Shown here piece after piece: positions 6,442 to 7,637 of a DNA stretch of 7,637 nt. How positions within the stretch are numbered: position 1 is the first letter of the stretch; each line of letters opens with the position of its first letter. A program made the translations under genes and the position numbers. The notes beneath the pieces are model-generated. The model worked only from the letters and a program-made list of their open reading frames with translations. It did no database searches and had not been told where the DNA came from. This DNA is from Bryobacterales bacterium (GTDB taxonomy: Bacteria; Acidobacteriota; Terriglobia; Bryobacterales; Bryobacteraceae): the NCBI GenBank assembly GCA_016880505.1, contig JAEHDI010000022.1, forward strand, positions 1-7,637, in the 5' to 3' direction.

Positions 6442-6467
6442 CAAAACGTGCCGGCTTTTGGTGTGAG

Positions 6468-6932
6468 TCAGCGGATCAGTGGACGGTTGAGCTCCGTGCG
6501 CCAGTTGGCCGGGTCGGGGCTCGATTCCGGCCCTGCGACGTAGCATTCCCAGAGGTCCGGACCCGGCTTGTGCCCGTTGGCCGCGATCCAGGCGCCGAAC
6601 TCTCCCCACGCGGCGCCCAGTCCCTCGTAGCCGCCATGATAGACAGTCCGCGCCACCTTCTTAGCGGGCAACTCGCCCGGCTTCACGCGCCCCGCCGGGG
6701 AAACAGGCTTAGCGACAGGCACGCCGACCTCGAAATCAAAGGTGTCCGGATCTATCCTAAAGTGGTACGAGAACACTGGCCCGGCGGGGGAAATGCCTTG
6801 GGCCGCGACGGCGGCCATCACTTCGCTGATGGCCGGGCCCATGACGTTCCGGATCTCCGCACGCGGAATGGTGAGGCGGATGACGGCGGTGAGTTGAGCG
6901 GTGCTCTGCGTGATCTGTGGTGTGTCGATCAT
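6468..6932 (-). CDS. Stand-alone GyrI-like / AraC effector-binding domain protein
   Basis: This is a 154-residue protein made of one GyrI-like (effector-binding, SOUL/BmrR-C fold) domain with no DNA-binding domain. It shows two ba-type halves: an N-terminal strand QLTAVIRLTIPRAEI leading into the helix GPAISEVMAAVAAQG and then GPVFSYHFRI; and a second half with FDFEVGVPV, ARTVYHGGYEGLGAAWGEFGAWIAANG and PDLWECYV. Glu129 in WECY sits where the conserved acidic residue lines the ligand pocket of multidrug-binding relatives such as BmrR. It should be cytosolic and bind a small hydrophobic or cationic molecule, or possibly hydrolyse one as some stand-alone relatives do. It is divergent from the padR gene across a 144-base gap and precedes the isomerase gene by 44 bases on its own strand. 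A strong ribosome site is not visible (GGGAGA about 12 bases ahead). Confidence 0.82.
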   Translation of the reverse strand: MIDTPQITQSTAQLTAVIRLTIPRAEIRNVMGPAISEVMAAVAAQGISPAGPVFSYHFRIDPDTFDFEVGVPVAKPVSPAGRVKPGELPAKKVARTVYHGGYEGLGAAWGEFGAWIAANGHKPGPDLWECYVAGPESSPDPANWRTELNRPLIR

Positions 6933-6968
6933 GTGAATTCAGTCTCCCAGCAGTGGTTTCAAGCCCCC

Positions 6969-6987
6969 TACGTCGATTGTGCCACAG
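6969..6987. repeat. 19-bp motif, copy 2 (17/19 match to 6423-6441)
   Basis: This copy lies in the divergent gap between the GyrI-like gene and padR, 37 bases ahead of the GyrI-like ATG on the minus strand. It has the same orientation relative to its downstream gene as copy 1, but at a different distance. Confidence 0.4.
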
Positions 6988-7039
6988 GCTCGCGGCGTCC
7001 TCGGACGAGTCGCTACTGAACACCGGCAACACCGCCGAA

Positions 7040-7069
7040 TTGACATACCATAGATATCTGAGTAAGAAT
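7040..7069 (+). promoter_or_regulatory. padR promoter with palindromic operator candidate
   Basis: A perfect -35 TTGACA (7040-7045) is followed after 18 bases by AAGAAT (7064-7069, 4 of 6 to TATAAT); TAAGAA at 17 bases is the alternative. The spacer contains the perfect 8-bp palindrome AGATATCT (7052-7059), well placed for repressor binding, most simply PadR autoregulation (inference). The expected transcription start is at about 7076-7077, on the padR ATG. Confidence 0.55.
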
Positions 7070-7076
7070 GCTGAGT

Positions 7077-7406
7077 ATGGCACGTCAAGAAGCCTTCCAG
7101 GGCTCCCTTCCACTGCTTGTGCTCAAGACCCTCGCACGCCGCGGCCCCCTGCACGGTTATGGCATCACGGTTCGGATTCAAGAGATTTCCGAAGATGTGC
7201 TGCGGGTCGAGGAGGGTTCGCTTTACCCGGCGCTCCATCGCATGGAGGAGGCCGGCTGGATTAAGGCGAAGTGGCTCACCACCGAGAACAAACGCCGCGC
7301 CAGAGTCTATGAAATCACGGCTGAGGGGCGCAGACGGCTCCTGGCCGAAGAGGAGCGGTGGAGGACTGTGAACGCCGCTGTGATGCGGGTCTTGCAGCAC
7401 TCCTAG
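7077..7406 (+). CDS. PadR-family transcriptional repressor
   Basis: This is a 109-residue winged-helix protein of the short PadR group (PadR-s2 type). The start MARQEAFQGSLPLLVLKTLA matches the family's N-terminal helix, then comes RRGPLHGYGITVRIQE (helix 2), VLRVEEGSLYPALHRMEEAGWIKAKW (recognition helix with the hallmark GSLYPALHRME) and the wing TTENKRRARVYEITAEGRRRLLAEEERW, with a terminal dimerisation helix. An in-frame ATG at 7068 would add MLS; I prefer 7077 because it matches relatives and coincides with the predicted transcription start. Neither ATG has a Shine-Dalgarno. It is followed after 9 bases by the ABC permease gene, the usual PadR-permease pair of Acidobacteria, so it probably represses itself and the permease. 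Confidence 0.93.
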   Translation: MARQEAFQGSLPLLVLKTLARRGPLHGYGITVRIQEISEDVLRVEEGSLYPALHRMEEAGWIKAKWLTTENKRRARVYEITAEGRRRLLAEEERWRTVNAAVMRVLQHS

Positions 7407-7410
7407 GAGG
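7405..7410 (+). promoter_or_regulatory. Shine-Dalgarno of the permease overlapping the padR stop
   Basis: AGGAGG begins inside the TAG stop of padR (7404-7406) and stands 5 bases ahead of the ATG at 7416. The ATG at 7411 touches it and is out of frame. This supports coupled translation of padR and the permease. Confidence 0.85.
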
Positions 7411-7415
7411 ATGCC

Positions 7416-7637
7416 ATGTCGTGGCTGTCACGTCTTCTGAACGTCGTCCGGCGGGATCGTTTGAATCAAGACCTCGACGACGAAATTCAGTTTCACCTGG
7501 CCGCAAGGACAGAAGAACTCACGCGCACCGGTATGACCCCGGAGCAAGCAAAAGAACAAGCGGAACGGCAACTGGGCAGCCCGCTTCTCCTGCGAGAGAC
7601 GAGCAGGGATATCAAATTGTTTCCGCGACTCGAATCA
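7416..7637 (+). CDS. ADOP-type ABC transporter permease, N-terminal part only
   Basis: 74 codons are open to the right edge. The sequence MSWLSRLLNVVRRDRLNQDL, then DDEIQFHLAARTEELTRTGMTPEQAKEQAERQLGS, is the cytosolic 'permease prefix' segment found at the N terminus of acidobacterial FtsX/MacB-type permeases, normally about 800 residues long with two MacB-PCD/FtsX units. Membrane segments are expected beyond the edge, after the RDIKLFPRLES end. The preceding padR with overlapping ribosome site makes the pair a classic regulator-transporter operon. Substrate is unknown; MacB relatives export peptides, lipoproteins or drugs, and these orphan permeases usually lack an adjacent ATPase. Confidence 0.88.
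   Translation, partial: MSWLSRLLNVVRRDRLNQDLDDEIQFHLAARTEELTRTGMTPEQAKEQAERQLGSPLLLRETSRDIKLFPRLES

Noticed and set aside
6424..6467. Intrinsic terminator between the GyrI-like and isomerase genes
   Set aside because: Only a 5-bp CAAAA/TTTTG stem with a 9-base loop is possible, too weak to call.
6424..6609. N-terminal extension of the sugar isomerase
   Set aside because: It overlaps the GyrI-like gene and has no similarity to family N termini, which begin at or near MDLKLPIAAITDEF.
6969..6987. Sigma-54 promoter (minus-strand TGGCAC)
   Set aside because: The TGGCAC element has no TTGC partner at the required spacing.

Overview
The window is high-GC bacterial DNA that most resembles an acidobacterium of the Solibacter/Bryobacter type. 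The main clue is at the right edge: a small PadR repressor gene sits directly ahead of a large ABC permease that begins with the N-terminal 'permease prefix' segment, a gene pair greatly expanded in Acidobacteria (ADOP-type permeases). DUF4159 and VWA/GATase-like envelope proteins fit the same lineage. This placement is inference from gene content; no rRNA or marker gene is present.

Left block (1-4287, all minus strand, read right to left): a DUF4159 protein, a three-TM-segment VWA protein with a GATase-like middle domain, a secreted caspase/C13-fold protein, and a secreted TPR protein cut by the left edge. The last three are joined by two ATGA stop/start overlaps, so they are almost certainly co-translated. 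Every member has a signal peptide or membrane anchors, so the set should work at the cytoplasmic membrane or in the periplasm. The caspase-like protein keeps the catalytic-type His, has Ser where the nucleophilic Cys is expected, and carries a textbook EF-hand-type loop. This operon is the most interesting part of the window.

Middle block (4350-6932, minus strand): a stand-alone GyrI-like effector-binding protein, a xylose-isomerase-like TIM-barrel sugar isomerase/epimerase, and a uroporphyrinogen-decarboxylase-superfamily protein that lacks the haem-biosynthetic signature but keeps an HxC zinc-type motif. The last two look like enzymes of one small-molecule (probably carbohydrate or methyl-group) catabolic step. 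Gaps between them are short (39-44 bp), so they may form one transcription unit.

Right block (7040-7637, plus strand): a promoter whose predicted start point falls on the PadR start codon (possible leaderless mRNA), the PadR repressor, and the first 74 codons of the ADOP-type permease, with a strong AGGAGG that overlaps the PadR stop codon. No tRNA, rRNA, CRISPR array, insertion sequence or gene-free stretch over 300 bases was seen.
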